A DNA stretch of 64,000 bases from Vallitalea sp. (GCA_025210235.1 JAOASG010000003.1:24467-88466), one strand, 5' to 3'. Numbered from the stretch's first letter, positions 1 through 8,297 are shown. Numbers and translations are program-made. The notes: a model not told the origin generated them from the letters alone.

Positions 1-940
1 CTAGAATAAATTTTTCAGAACCTGAACCCATATTTATGAAATTATTTTCTTCATTATAAAAAACATCTCTTTTAGTAGTACCCACTCTTTCAAATGAATC
101 AATTGAAGCTTGATTATTTCCTCTAAAAATATATCTCTCTGTAAAATCCCAATAATCAAATTCATGATTATGCCTAACAGCAATAGTATAAGTCATTTCT
201 ACTTCATATCGATTATCCATATTATTAATATTTGTTATTTTTATAATAGGCTCGTTCATTTTTATAATATCTTTATTAAAATTCCATATAATATTATTCA
301 TACTTGATAAATTATTAACTTGGCTAAAAGTATCTTGTTTATTAGTCCCACTACCTTTAATTAGTTTATTAATTGTATTGGTATCTTTGTTAAACGTAGC
401 TTTGTGAAAATCATTTGTAATCTTATTTATATCATCAATAATATCATTGTTATCATAATAAAAATGCTGATAATAATTAAAAGTAGTTCCTCCTTTTTTG
501 TTATACGTAATATTTAATATATATGGAAACTCTGATTTTTCCATAGTAGGTATTAAAATTTTAGCTACTATATATTCATCTTTTATAGAAATATTACTTT
601 TACTAATTGTGCTACTCTTTATTATATGTCCATCTATAGGATTAATTATTTGGTACGAAATATTGCTAAATTCTATATAGTTCATAATATAAATTTCTAC
701 AATTTCATCTGCACTATAATTAGTATAACTATCTCCTGTTAAACTACTAATTTTAGATTTATAGGGATACATTACATTATATAATATACCATTTTTATAG
801 TTACTCATAATTGGATAATTATCTAAACCCTTTGATACAGTTGGTAATATGTCAATTTCTTTTGCACCAATAAATTTAAATGCAACCAACATTGATAATA
901 AAATAGTAAGTAATATTAGTTTAAATCCTATTTTTTTCAC
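1..940 (-). CDS. Secreted or membrane-anchored hypothetical protein, 3' end outside window
   Basis: A minus-strand frame is open for 313 codons from a GTG at 938-940 to the left edge, so the C-terminus lies outside the window. A Shine-Dalgarno AAGG (complement at 951-955) precedes the GTG at usable spacing. The first ~25 residues are a Lys-start followed by a hydrophobic stretch, as in a signal peptide or membrane anchor. The rest is rich in Asn, Ile, Lys and Tyr with no motif I recognise. Two shorter plus-strand frames opposite it look like shadows. I assign no function. The reading frame itself is well supported by its length and ribosome binding site. Confidence 0.75.
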   Translation of the reverse strand, partial: MKKIGFKLILLTILLSMLVAFKFIGAKEIDILPTVSKGLDNYPIMSNYKNGILYNVMYPYKSKISSLTGDSYTNYSADEIVEIYIMNYIEFSNISYQIINPIDGHIIKSSTISKSNISIKDEYIVAKILIPTMEKSEFPYILNITYNKKGGTTFNYYQHFYYDNNDIIDDINKITNDFHKATFNKDTNTINKLIKGSGTNKQDTFSQVNNLSSMNNIIWNFNKDIIKMNEPIIKITNINNMDNRYEVEMTYTIAVRHNHEFDYWDFTERYIFRGNNQASIDSFERVGTTKRDVFYNEENNFINMGSGSEKFIL

Positions 941-975
941 GGTTTCACATCCTTGTTATATGTAAAGCTTATAGG

Positions 976-1075
976 TAATTGCAAAACTAAGGATTTTAAT
1001 TCTTCACATACAATATGTAGTTCTGGAATTCAACATATTGTATTAAAAAATCAACTGAATGTAGTTTTACAATTA
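976..1075. repeat. Family B repeat, full-length copy 1
   Basis: This 100-bp element is bounded by inverted repeats TAATTGCAAAACTA (976-989) and TAGTTTTACAATTA (1062-1075), with one mismatch. Its reverse complement aligns along its length with the elements at 47699-47793 and 53114-53224. It lies just upstream of the GTG of the left-edge gene. No coding capacity is seen, so it resembles a MITE-type element. Confidence 0.75.
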
Positions 1076-1154
1076 CTCATATGTAATATGTAGTGGTTAG
1101 TTACTTACATTTTATCATATTTCTATATGTTGGAACAATAAATTTATATAAGAT

Positions 1155-1216
1155 TCAGCCGTTTAAACATGGACGTTTAATCTGCTGCCCGTAATATTAC
1201 CCTATCCTATATACGC
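1155..1216. repeat. Family A palindromic repeat, partial copy
   Basis: The segment carries the family A core GTTTAAACATGGACGTTTAA followed by TCTGCTG and a diverged right arm (AATATTACCCTATCCTATATACGC). The left outer arm found at 11777 is missing. It sits between the left-edge gene and the small basic protein gene. Confidence 0.65.
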
Positions 1217-1248
1217 ACAAGCCAAAATTTCTTAGCAGAGATAAGCAT

Positions 1249-1284
1249 GTAAAAAGAGAATCTAAAAAGATATTCTCTTTTTAC
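1249..1284. terminator. Intrinsic terminator
   Basis: A 13-bp perfect stem GTAAAAAGAGAAT/ATTCTCTTTTTAC (1249-1261, 1272-1284) with a 10-nt loop lies just past the stop codon of the small basic protein gene on the minus strand. A and T runs on both sides would let it work in either direction. Confidence 0.75.
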
Positions 1285-1291
1285 ATTCTCC

Positions 1292-1474
1292 TTAATTTAT
1301 ATAGAAATCCTCATCAATAATTTTAAACCAATCGTTTTTATTTTTTTTCTTTGATTTAATTTTAGTTTTATGTGTAAACTCTTTGATTTCTCGTGTTTTC
1401 CCCCTAATTTTATTATTATGTCTTATTGTCCTTTGTTCTTTATCTAGCTCTTTTACAACCTCTTTTCTATGCAT
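1292..1474 (-). CDS. Small basic hypothetical protein (60 aa)
   Basis: This short gene has a good GGAGG ribosome binding site about 10 nt before its ATG and a terminator right after its stop codon. Both argue that it is real. The protein is very rich in Lys and Arg with some acidic residues, has no cysteines and no membrane segment, and would be strongly positively charged. That fits nucleic-acid binding, but no family is recognisable. It stands alone between family A and B repeats upstream of the pseudo-amidase gene. Function unknown. Confidence 0.5.
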   Translation of the reverse strand: MHRKEVVKELDKEQRTIRHNNKIRGKTREIKEFTHKTKIKSKKKNKNDWFKIIDEDFYIN

Positions 1475-1558
1475 CCCTTGCTTTCCTCCATAATAATTAA
1501 TTCTTTAGGTAATTGCAGAACTCATTAATAACGTTTATCTATAAAATCCCCCCAATAA

Positions 1559-2338
1559 TTATAGTTTTTTATTAATGTATTTATTAAGGTTAGTAATTTT
1601 ATCTTCACATAACAAGAGCCTCTTATCTAAATTATCGACTTTTTGTTGTAATTTCTTTATTATTGCATCTCTTTTGATTGCATCTTCAGCACTACTAATA
1701 ACTTCAATATTTTTTATACCAAAATATTGCAGACATCCCATAAGTATTTTATTAGATACCTCTTCTATAAAATCTTCATCTCTCATCCAATTTAACTTCT
1801 TTTTTAAATCCATAAAACTTGCATCAATAAGTACAGTTATCATATCTGCATTTTTTAATATGTAATTATTTGATGGTTTTACAAACCCCATAAAATCCCT
1901 TAAATGATTATTAATTAAACTTGCTAAATTTTCACTTTGTGAACTACTATTTAAATAATATGTTGTAAGGTGATTATCAGAATCATCCCAGGTACATGCT
2001 TTAGGGTCATATTGTAATGCTATGTACAATGATAATTTTTCTTTAAGAATATTTTCATATTTTTTGTTATAACTTGAAAAATTTACGTTTGCTCTATTTA
2101 TCCTTGTTTGAAGAGAAATATCATACTCCTCCGTAGCAACATTTAAAACTATAAATCCCAAATTATTAGCTTTTTCTATAAATTTTTCTATTATCTTTTT
2201 ATTATAATCTCTCCTAATAATAAAATTCTCTTTTTTTACCATAGGTAATAACATTCCATCTGAAGCATAAATATTTTCATTATATCCACCATCAACAATT
2301 AACAAAGGAATGTATCCTAACTTATCCTTTAATTTCAT
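1559..2338 (-). CDS. Amidase_3-fold protein lacking catalytic residues (predicted pseudo-amidase)
   Basis: The sequence follows the N-acetylmuramoyl-L-alanine amidase (Amidase_3) pattern. It has an N-terminal strand LLIVDGG, a middle DISLQTRINRAN segment, a SxSxxLA helix, and a C-terminal strand-helix VLIDASFMD. The residues that should bind zinc or catalyse are replaced: His by Tyr19, Glu by Arg42, the SIHAN His by Gln109, and the final Glu by Asp172 (numbered from the ATG). For contrast, CwlD at 39322-40026 keeps all of them. A coiled coil forms the last ~40 residues. A TTG start 15 nt upstream (2353) is possible. I prefer the ATG at 2338 because GGATGG lies about 8 nt before it. It is probably a peptidoglycan-binding or regulatory protein rather than a hydrolase. 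Confidence 0.7.
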   Translation of the reverse strand: MKLKDKLGYIPLLIVDGGYNENIYASDGMLLPMVKKENFIIRRDYNKKIIEKFIEKANNLGFIVLNVATEEYDISLQTRINRANVNFSSYNKKYENILKEKLSLYIALQYDPKACTWDDSDNHLTTYYLNSSSQSENLASLINNHLRDFMGFVKPSNNYILKNADMITVLIDASFMDLKKKLNWMRDEDFIEEVSNKILMGCLQYFGIKNIEVISSAEDAIKRDAIIKKLQQKVDNLDKRLLLCEDKITNLNKYINKKL

Positions 2339-2420
2339 ACTAAAACCATCCAACTATTCTTATTACTAGTATATGCAGTAATATAGGATTATACATATAA
2401 TTATTATATTATTTTCCCCT

Positions 2421-4199
2421 TTATCTTATTGCTTCAAATTGCGCCATATAAAGATTATAATAAACACCTTTTCTGTCCATTAATTTATTATGATTCCCAC
2501 TCTCCAAAATATTACGATTATCTACCACAAAAATCCTATCTGCTTTTTGTATTGTTGATAATCTATGAGCTATAATAAAAGATGTTCTATTCTTTAATAA
2601 TTCATCAATCCCATTTTGAACTAATCGTTCAGTATGTGTATCAATACTAGATGTAGCTTCATCTAATATAAGAATTTTGGGTTTTGAGAGAAGAGTTCTA
2701 GCAAAAGCAATTAATTGTCTTTGTCCCACTGATAGCTTTGTACCCCTTTCATTGACTTTTGTGTCATATTTATTCTCTAATCTCATAATAAATTCATGTG
2801 CATGAACTGATTTAGCTGCCTCTATTATTTCTTCATCAGTTGCATCTAACTTACCATAACGAATATTGTCTTTTATTGTTCCAGTAAATAGAAAAGTATC
2901 CTGTGTCATAATACCCATCTGACTTCTTAGACTTTCAATAGTTACATCTTTTATATCTATTCCATCAATTTTAATATCACCTTGATTAATATCGTAAAAT
3001 CTACTTATTAAATTAACAATAGTTGTTTTTCCCGCTCCTGTAGGTCCAACTAAAGCAATTGTTTCACCTTTTTTGATATTAAAACTTACATCTTCAATAA
3101 CTTTTACATTATCCTCATACCCAAAACTAACGTTATTAAATTCAACCTCTCCCTCAATAGTTGGCATTATTTTAGCTTGACTTATATCTTTAATATCTGG
3201 CTCAGTATCTAATATCTCAAAAATCCTCTCTGCTCCAGCAATATTTGTAATTAGTTGATTATAAAAATTACTTAAATTCATAATAGGTTGCCAAAACATT
3301 CCAATATATGATGTAAAAGCAATAAGTGTTCCAATTTTTATTTCATTATTTATAGACATTCTAACACCTAAAATAAATACCATAGCGGTACCAATTCCCC
3401 ATGAAATCTCAACCATAGGCCAAAAAAGGTCATTCAATTTAACTGCATTTATAAATGATTTACGATGATCTTTTAATAATTCTTTAAATGTTTTACTAGT
3501 ATATTTTTCTGCTGTGAAGCTTTGAACAACCCTTATACCTGAAAAATCTTCATGTGTATAAGCATTCATATTAGAGTTCTTTTTCCTAAATACTTGCCAT
3601 CGTTTATGTGCTCTTACTTCAACAAAATACATACCAAGAATTAAAAATGGTAATAAGGTCAACGCTCCTAGTGCAAGTTTTACATTCAAAACAAACATAA
3701 TTATTAATACAATTATTATCGTTGTAAAATCAGGTATTAACGAAATTACACTATTAGTTAATACATTCTTTAACGAATTAACATCTCCTATAACCCTAGC
3801 TAATACTTTACCTACTGGTCGATTATCAAAAAAATTAAAGGAAAGTTTTTGCAAATGTTCATACAGTTCTTGCCGTATTTCCATCAAAACTTTATTTGAT
3901 ACCTTCGACATAATTACTATTCTTTTTTTCATACAATATCTACTAATTAAATTAATAATTAAAGCTATAATTCCTATTACGTAAAGTCCTGATTTATCAG
4001 ACTTTTTTACATAATCATCAATAGCAATTTTAATTAATATCGGATTAATTACATTAACTGCAATAATAATACTCATAATAAATAAAACTAATATTACTTC
4101 TTTTTTATACTTCTTCATATAAGAAAACAATCTAATAATTGTTACTTTTTTAAGTACATTTTTTGACTGTTCATCTTCTTTAAAATTGTTAACTGCCAT
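2421..4199 (-). CDS. Heterodimeric ABC exporter subunit, consensus ATPase half (BmrD/YheH-like)
   Basis: This 592-aa full half-transporter has a six-helix exporter domain (about residues 35-310) followed by an ATPase domain. Walker A is GPTGAGKT (about 385-392), the signature is LSVGQ (about 489), Walker B is ILILDE with the catalytic Glu present, and the switch is IIAHR. It is the second gene after the 572-aa partner, 37 nt downstream, with a GGAGGTG ribosome binding site. The partner has a degenerate Walker B, so together they make the asymmetric heterodimer known for multidrug exporters such as BmrC/BmrD. The substrate cannot be read from sequence. Expression is likely governed by the attenuator upstream of the partner gene. 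Confidence 0.85.
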   Translation of the reverse strand: MAVNNFKEDEQSKNVLKKVTIIRLFSYMKKYKKEVILVLFIMSIIIAVNVINPILIKIAIDDYVKKSDKSGLYVIGIIALIINLISRYCMKKRIVIMSKVSNKVLMEIRQELYEHLQKLSFNFFDNRPVGKVLARVIGDVNSLKNVLTNSVISLIPDFTTIIIVLIIMFVLNVKLALGALTLLPFLILGMYFVEVRAHKRWQVFRKKNSNMNAYTHEDFSGIRVVQSFTAEKYTSKTFKELLKDHRKSFINAVKLNDLFWPMVEISWGIGTAMVFILGVRMSINNEIKIGTLIAFTSYIGMFWQPIMNLSNFYNQLITNIAGAERIFEILDTEPDIKDISQAKIMPTIEGEVEFNNVSFGYEDNVKVIEDVSFNIKKGETIALVGPTGAGKTTIVNLISRFYDINQGDIKIDGIDIKDVTIESLRSQMGIMTQDTFLFTGTIKDNIRYGKLDATDEEIIEAAKSVHAHEFIMRLENKYDTKVNERGTKLSVGQRQLIAFARTLLSKPKILILDEATSSIDTHTERLVQNGIDELLKNRTSFIIAHRLSTIQKADRIFVVDNRNILESGNHNKLMDRKGVYYNLYMAQFEAIR

Positions 4200-4236
4200 T
4201 GTTACACCTCCAAATGTTTACGTCTATATCTATCTA

Positions 4237-5955
4237 TTAGACTGCAAATCCTTCATATTGCTCATTAAATGTATTATAGTAACGTCCTTTCAAGTCCATA
4301 AGTGTAGTATGGTCTCCTCGCTCTACTATTTTCCCATTTTCTAAAATAATTATTTCATCAGCATTTTTAACTGCAGAAATTCTATGACCGATGATAATTT
4401 TACTTGTTTTATTCCTTTTTTCTATTGCCTTTTGAATACAATGCTCAGTTTTCATGTCAAGCGCAGATGTGGAATCATCAAAGACAATAACTTTACATTC
4501 TTTTGCCAGTGCTCTTGCAATACTAATTCTTTGTTTTTGTCCACCAGATAATCCAATCCCTCTTTCTCCTATTACTGTTTCATAGTTTTTTCCCATATTA
4601 TTTATAAATTCATGAGCTTGAGCACTCTGTGCAGAATTAACAATAATATCGTTAGTAACTAGATCATCAGATCCAAAAGTTATATTTTCTTTAATTGTAT
4701 CTGAAAATAAAAACACATCTTGCATAACCATTGAAATATTTTCTCGTAAATTAGTCAATTCAATCTCTTGTATATTTTTATTATCTAAATATATTTCACC
4801 TTTAGTTACATCATAAAATCTAACTAATAAATTAACTATTGAAGTTTTTCCTGAACCTGTTTCTCCCATAATCGCTAAAGTTTTTCCTGGTTCTATTTTA
4901 AAATTAATATCTTCTAATATTTTTGTTCCTTCTAACTCTAATGAAACATGATTAAACTCAACTTTACCTTTTGGCTCATCTAAAGTGATAGGATTATTTG
5001 TATTCTTTATTTCAGGAACTTCAATAAATACCTTATTTACTTTTTTAGCTGAAGCTTTTGCTTCTGCCATTAAGTTACTAAGCCAACCAAACAATCTCAT
5101 AGGCCATACTACCATATACATATAACCTGTAAACTTAACTAAAGTTCCTATTGTTAGCTCTTGATCAATTACTAGCGAACCCCCAAAAACTATTACCAAT
5201 ACAGGTAATAAACTTGTAATCATTTCTATACTAGGAAAAAATTTCGCCCAAATCTTTGCTTGTTGAATATTTAATTTATAATAACCTTCATTATGTTTTA
5301 AAAACTTAGTTGTTTCATATTTTTCTCTCGCAAAAGCTTTAACTAGCCTTATCCCAGCAATGTTTTCTTGGGCAGTTGTATTTAAAGTTGCATTTTGCTC
5401 ACTAATTTTTTCATATGTATTTCCAATTTTCTTTTCTAATGTTATAGCCATATAAGCTATAATTGGCATTGTTATGACCGCTATAAGAGCTAATTTAAAA
5501 CTAATAGTAAACATCATAACTGTAGCTATCACAAAATAAATAGACATTTCTATTACCAACATAACTCCAAAGCTAATACCTTCCCATATTTTATCAGCAT
5601 CATCTTTTATTCTTGACATTAATTCTCCTGTGTTTTTTCTATGAAAAAATCCAAAAGATAAACTTTGTATATGGTCAAATAAATCTTGCCTTAAATCACA
5701 TACAATCTTTGAACCTACAATGTCAAATAGCATTTCTTTAATATAACCAAGTATCGCTCTACCTAGAGTAATAGAAACAAGTGCTATAATTAGCCCTCTA
5801 AATATTTCAATTTGTCCTTCTAATATAACATCATCAACAATTTTACCTGTTATTATAGGTGTGAATAAATCAAGTATTATACTTCCAAGTAATGCAATTA
5901 TTCCAACCAAGTACATATACCAATATTTTTTCATATAACTTATAATTCTTTTCAT
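4237..5955 (-). CDS. Heterodimeric ABC exporter subunit, degenerate ATPase half (BmrC/YheI-like)
   Basis: The 572-aa protein has an exporter membrane domain (about residues 12-290) and an ATPase domain with Walker A GETGSGKT (about 364-371), signature LSGGQ (about 469), Walker B VIVFDD and switch IIGHR. The usual Walker B Glu is Asp, the hallmark of the inactive site in heterodimeric exporters (BmrC is the known example). It is the first gene of the pair. It lies downstream of a 33-codon leader and a two-hairpin attenuator (6053-6147), matching the leader-controlled arrangement reported for Bacillus bmrCD. Likely a drug or toxic-compound exporter, substrate unknown. Confidence 0.85.
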   Translation of the reverse strand: MKRIISYMKKYWYMYLVGIIALLGSIILDLFTPIITGKIVDDVILEGQIEIFRGLIIALVSITLGRAILGYIKEMLFDIVGSKIVCDLRQDLFDHIQSLSFGFFHRKNTGELMSRIKDDADKIWEGISFGVMLVIEMSIYFVIATVMMFTISFKLALIAVITMPIIAYMAITLEKKIGNTYEKISEQNATLNTTAQENIAGIRLVKAFAREKYETTKFLKHNEGYYKLNIQQAKIWAKFFPSIEMITSLLPVLVIVFGGSLVIDQELTIGTLVKFTGYMYMVVWPMRLFGWLSNLMAEAKASAKKVNKVFIEVPEIKNTNNPITLDEPKGKVEFNHVSLELEGTKILEDINFKIEPGKTLAIMGETGSGKTSIVNLLVRFYDVTKGEIYLDNKNIQEIELTNLRENISMVMQDVFLFSDTIKENITFGSDDLVTNDIIVNSAQSAQAHEFINNMGKNYETVIGERGIGLSGGQKQRISIARALAKECKVIVFDDSTSALDMKTEHCIQKAIEKRNKTSKIIIGHRISAVKNADEIIILENGKIVERGDHTTLMDLKGRYYNTFNEQYEGFAV

Positions 5956-6052
5956 AATCTTTCCTCCATATTACCTCAGAGAAGTTACTATTAACTAATT
6001 TTAATCACAAAAAATATCTTTTTAACTATCTAATAGTTTAAGACTTTCTTGT

Positions 6053-6090
6053 AAAAACAAAAAAACCAAGGGCATGTTATCCCATGGTTT
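6053..6090 (-). terminator. Attenuator terminator hairpin upstream of exporter operon
   Basis: On the minus strand, AAACCATGGG (6090-6081) pairs with CCCTTGGTTT (6072-6063) with one mismatch, followed at once by TTTTGTTTTT. This is an intrinsic terminator about 100 nt before the exporter start codon. Its 5' arm can instead pair with CCCGTGG of the hairpin at 6123-6147, so the terminator is probably conditional. Confidence 0.8.
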
Positions 6091-6122
6091 AAATATATCA
6101 AAATATAAAAATATATTAAAAT

Positions 6123-6147
6123 AGCCACGGGCAAGCAACCCGTGGCT
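6123..6147 (-). promoter_or_regulatory. Anti-terminator-capable hairpin of the exporter attenuator
   Basis: A perfect 9-bp stem AGCCACGGG/CCCGTGGCT (6147-6139, 6131-6123) with a 7-nt loop begins 12 nt after the leader-peptide stop codon. Its 3' arm CCCGTGG can pair over 7 bp (one G-U) with CCATGGG, the 5' arm of the following terminator. This gives the mutually exclusive 1:2/3:4 versus 2:3 structures of a ribosome-controlled attenuator. A ribosome stalled near the end of the leader would cover arm 1 and favour read-through. Confidence 0.75.
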
Positions 6148-6159
6148 CAATTAGTTAAT

Positions 6160-6261
6160 TTATAGAAACTTAATCTGAGGCAGGGTCTTCTTGTATTGAT
6201 TGTTATTAATTTTTGTAATTTGAACTAATCTTTTCTTATTATTTAATATATTATTAAACAT
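6160..6261 (-). CDS. 33-aa leader peptide of exporter attenuator (BmrB-like role)
   Basis: The frame has an ATG at 6261-6259, 33 codons and a TAA at 6162-6160. Its ribosome binding site AAAGGAGG (complement about 6269-6276, 7-nt spacing) is among the strongest in the window. The peptide is basic and Asn/Lys/Gln-rich, with a C-terminus near LPQIKFL. It is too short for a usual gene call. Together with the promoter at 6384-6412 and the hairpins at 6053-6147, it looks like a regulatory leader whose translation sets transcription of the two ABC exporter genes. It does not resemble a secreted peptide. Confidence 0.75.
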   Translation of the reverse strand: MFNNILNNKKRLVQITKINNNQYKKTLPQIKFL

Positions 6262-6290
6262 AACTCTACCTCCTTTTTTAATTTATTATG

Positions 6291-6351
6291 CAATTGCAAA
6301 ACTCATTTTTTTACATAGTATTAAAAATCAAAATAATTTTGTTTATAATTA
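6291..6351. repeat. Family B repeat remnant in exporter leader region
   Basis: CAATTGCAAAACT at the left and ATAATTAC at the right flank about 60 bp that keep the ends of the family B element but not its middle. It lies between the promoter (6384-6412) and the ribosome binding site of the leader peptide, so it would be transcribed in the 5' untranslated region. Confidence 0.5.
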
Positions 6352-6383
6352 CTTATGTGTTAAATAATAATAAGTCTTTAATA

Positions 6384-6412
6384 GTATTACACAAACCTTT
6401 TATATTTGTCAA
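6384..6412 (-). promoter_or_regulatory. Consensus sigma-A promoter for exporter leader
   Basis: On the minus strand, a perfect -35 TTGACA (complement 6407-6412) and a -10 TAATAC (6384-6389) are separated by exactly 17 nt. Transcription would start near 6377, about 110 nt before the leader ATG. The strength of the promoter contrasts with the terminator downstream, as expected for attenuation control. Confidence 0.8.
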
Positions 6413-6522
6413 TCTTTTTTTGAAAACTTTTAAATTTGTAAAATAAATGTAATATTATTATATGTCTTATTTTTATAATTATGCATCTCTTTCACTAATT
6501 TAGTTGAACTTTCTTATACAGC

Positions 6523-6546
6523 AAAAAAGCACCTACTAGAGGCGCT
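6523..6546 (-). terminator. Intrinsic terminator after prsA
   Basis: On the minus strand AGCGCCT (6546-6540) pairs with AGGTGCT (6534-6528), followed by a run of T. It starts 13 nt after the prsA stop codon and separates prsA from the exporter operon. Confidence 0.75.
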
Positions 6547-6558
6547 CTTCTTAGAAAT

Positions 6559-7746
6559 TTAATTATCTTTTTGTTTATCATCTGATGAGCTGTCTTTTGT
6601 TTCATCGCTTTTTTTGTCATCTGATGAATCTTTTGCAGAATTATCACTTGCTTTATCATCTTCAGAAGTATCTTTATCATCTTCTTTTGTTTTATCGTCT
6701 GCTGTTGTATCTTCTATTACTTCATTTCTTGATTGTCTTACTTCAACATCTTTCCATACTTCTTCTTTAACTTCAAATTTATAATCTTTTTTCAATTCTT
6801 CAAATCTTTTAGTAAATTCTTCTCTTTTAATTGTTTCTTTTATTCCTTCTTCTTCTTCTGGAGTTGGTTCAATTATTTCTTCTAATTTTATTATGTGGTA
6901 TCCGAATTGTGTTTCTACTAAATCACTTATTTCACCTTGTTTTAAATTGAATGCTGCATCTTTAAATTCTTGGATAAAACTATCTTGTCTTCCAAATGTG
7001 TACTCTCCACCATTTTCTTTTGATCCTAAATCCTCAGTATATTCTTTTGCTAAAGTGGCAAAATCTTCTCCAGCTTTTGCTTTATCTAAAATTTCCTGTG
7101 CTTTTTCTTTTTGTTTTGCTTTTTTATCATCTGAAATTGGTTGATTATTATCATCTAAAGTTTTAAATAATATATGTCTTACTCTTACTTTATTACCCAT
7201 TTCCGCTATTTTTTCTTGATCTATTTCATAATCTTTCAATTCATCATTTAATAATGCTTGTTCCATTGATTGTCTTTCCATTAAGGTCTTAACTAACTCT
7301 AAAGTAATTTCATCTTCATCATTAATAGCTTTTTTCAATTGTTCAAAAATATCTGTTGCTGTTTTTTCATTTTTAGTTATTTCTTCTTCTGTTATTGTAA
7401 TACCTCTTTCTTTTGAAATTAAAGACGCTATATTGGATGTTTCTACAGCCATCATGGCATTTTCTTTTACTATATCAACCATTTTTTTGCCTTCAACCTC
7501 TTGATCCCAAATATTTGGTCCATAAATCATTTCAAATTGTGCTTCCATTAATCTTAAAAATAAGTTAGCTTCTCCTAAAGTAATCTTATGATCCTCATTT
7601 ATAGTTGCTACAATTGTTTTATTATCTTGATTTGTTGCGTTATCCTTATTATTATCTTTATCATCTTTCTTACCACACCCGACAGCAACAGCCATTACCA
7701 TAGTAAGAATCATAAATATAGAAATAATTTTTTTTAACTTGTTCAT
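6559..7746 (-). CDS. prsA: PrsA-type foldase lipoprotein (parvulin peptidyl-prolyl isomerase)
   Basis: The signal peptide ends in a lipobox with Cys24 (VAVGC), so the mature protein is lipid-anchored outside the membrane. An N-terminal chaperone region (about 40-180) precedes a parvulin domain (about 185-300) with the typical VRVRHILF start, GGEYTFGR loop and FGYHIIKLEE end. The C-terminal ~55 residues are a low-complexity Asp/Ser/Lys tail, probably unstructured. A GTG at 7755 is in frame, but AAGGAG sits 8 nt before the ATG at 7746, so I use that. It helps fold secreted proteins, which suits the large surface proteins encoded nearby. It is monocistronic between a promoter at 7816-7844 and a terminator. 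Confidence 0.88.
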   Translation of the reverse strand: MNKLKKIISIFMILTMVMAVAVGCGKKDDKDNNKDNATNQDNKTIVATINEDHKITLGEANLFLRLMEAQFEMIYGPNIWDQEVEGKKMVDIVKENAMMAVETSNIASLISKERGITITEEEITKNEKTATDIFEQLKKAINDEDEITLELVKTLMERQSMEQALLNDELKDYEIDQEKIAEMGNKVRVRHILFKTLDDNNQPISDDKKAKQKEKAQEILDKAKAGEDFATLAKEYTEDLGSKENGGEYTFGRQDSFIQEFKDAAFNLKQGEISDLVETQFGYHIIKLEEIIEPTPEEEEGIKETIKREEFTKRFEELKKDYKFEVKEEVWKDVEVRQSRNEVIEDTTADDKTKEDDKDTSEDDKASDNSAKDSSDDKKSDETKDSSSDDKQKDN

Positions 7747-7815
7747 TATTGACACTCCTTCGTTTTTCTTTAGTAAATAAAAATATATTATATATTTTAA
7801 TCTCTAAGCTTTTAT

Positions 7816-7844
7816 ATTTTATATGATTTTTATAATAAAATCAA
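7816..7844 (-). promoter_or_regulatory. Probable prsA promoter
   Basis: On the minus strand a -35 TTGATT (complement 7839-7844) and a -10 TAAAAT (7816-7821) are 17 nt apart, about 70 nt before the prsA start codon and just after the stop codon of the upstream gene. Confidence 0.55.
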
Positions 7845-7850
7845 ATTAAA

Positions 7851-8297
7851 TCATGAAGAAAATAATTTTTTTTCTTTCAAAAACTTTCTTTTATCTTCAT
7901 TTTTTCTTTCAAGTATTAATAGTTCAACCTCTTTTGTCTGACTAATAACATTACTTTCGATGTCTTTTCTAAGTAATCTATGAAGTTTACTTCTCATAGT
8001 TTCCCCTAAAACTAATCTAGTAATTCCCATTCCTTTGACAAAATCAATAATTTTATTTGGAACATCTTCGCCACTCAAGAAATGAACTTCTCCACCTAAC
8101 TGTTTTCCATATTCAAAAAGCTCCTCTAATAAATTTATTGAATCTTCATGTTCAAATATATTCATACCTTTTTCAACATGTAAAATATGAAGTTCTCCAT
8201 TTATTTCATTAGCTATCTCTGCACCTTTTCTAATTAATCTTTTTGAGTTTTTTTGAATTGTTATACATACTAATACTTTTTGAATGTCTTGCCCCAT
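7851..8297 (-). CDS. Universal stress protein domain protein (KdpD-USP-like)
   Basis: The 148-aa protein has the alternating strand-helix pattern of a USP/UspA domain: VLVCITIQKNSKRLIRKG at the N-terminus, HILHVEKG, then the GITRLVLGETMRSKLHRLL segment typical of the USP domain in KdpD-type sensor kinases, and a final VELLILER strand. No kinase or membrane segment follows, so it stands alone. The tail is Lys-rich. The ATG at 8297 has AAGGAGG 7 nt upstream. A TTG at 8303 is in frame but overlaps that site. Role probably nucleotide-linked stress signalling, target unknown. Confidence 0.7.
   Translation of the reverse strand: MGQDIQKVLVCITIQKNSKRLIRKGAEIANEINGELHILHVEKGMNIFEHEDSINLLEELFEYGKQLGGEVHFLSGEDVPNKIIDFVKGMGITRLVLGETMRSKLHRLLRKDIESNVISQTKEVELLILERKNEDKRKFLKEKKLFSS

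Noticed and set aside
110..680. Two plus-strand frames of 60-65 aa
   Set aside because: They lie opposite the long minus-strand frame at 1-940, which has a start codon with a ribosome binding site and a signal peptide. The plus-strand frames lack both.
976..1216. Possible CRISPR array (clustered repeats)
   Set aside because: The repeats are two different palindromic elements without regular spacers, and no cas genes are in the window.
6495..6770. Frames on both strands within the prsA tail
   Set aside because: They are shadows of the low-complexity Asp/Ser/Lys-coding stretch of prsA, with no ribosome binding sites of their own.
7747..7755. Upstream GTG start for prsA
   Set aside because: It overlaps the AAGGAG ribosome binding site, which is spaced correctly for the ATG at 7746.
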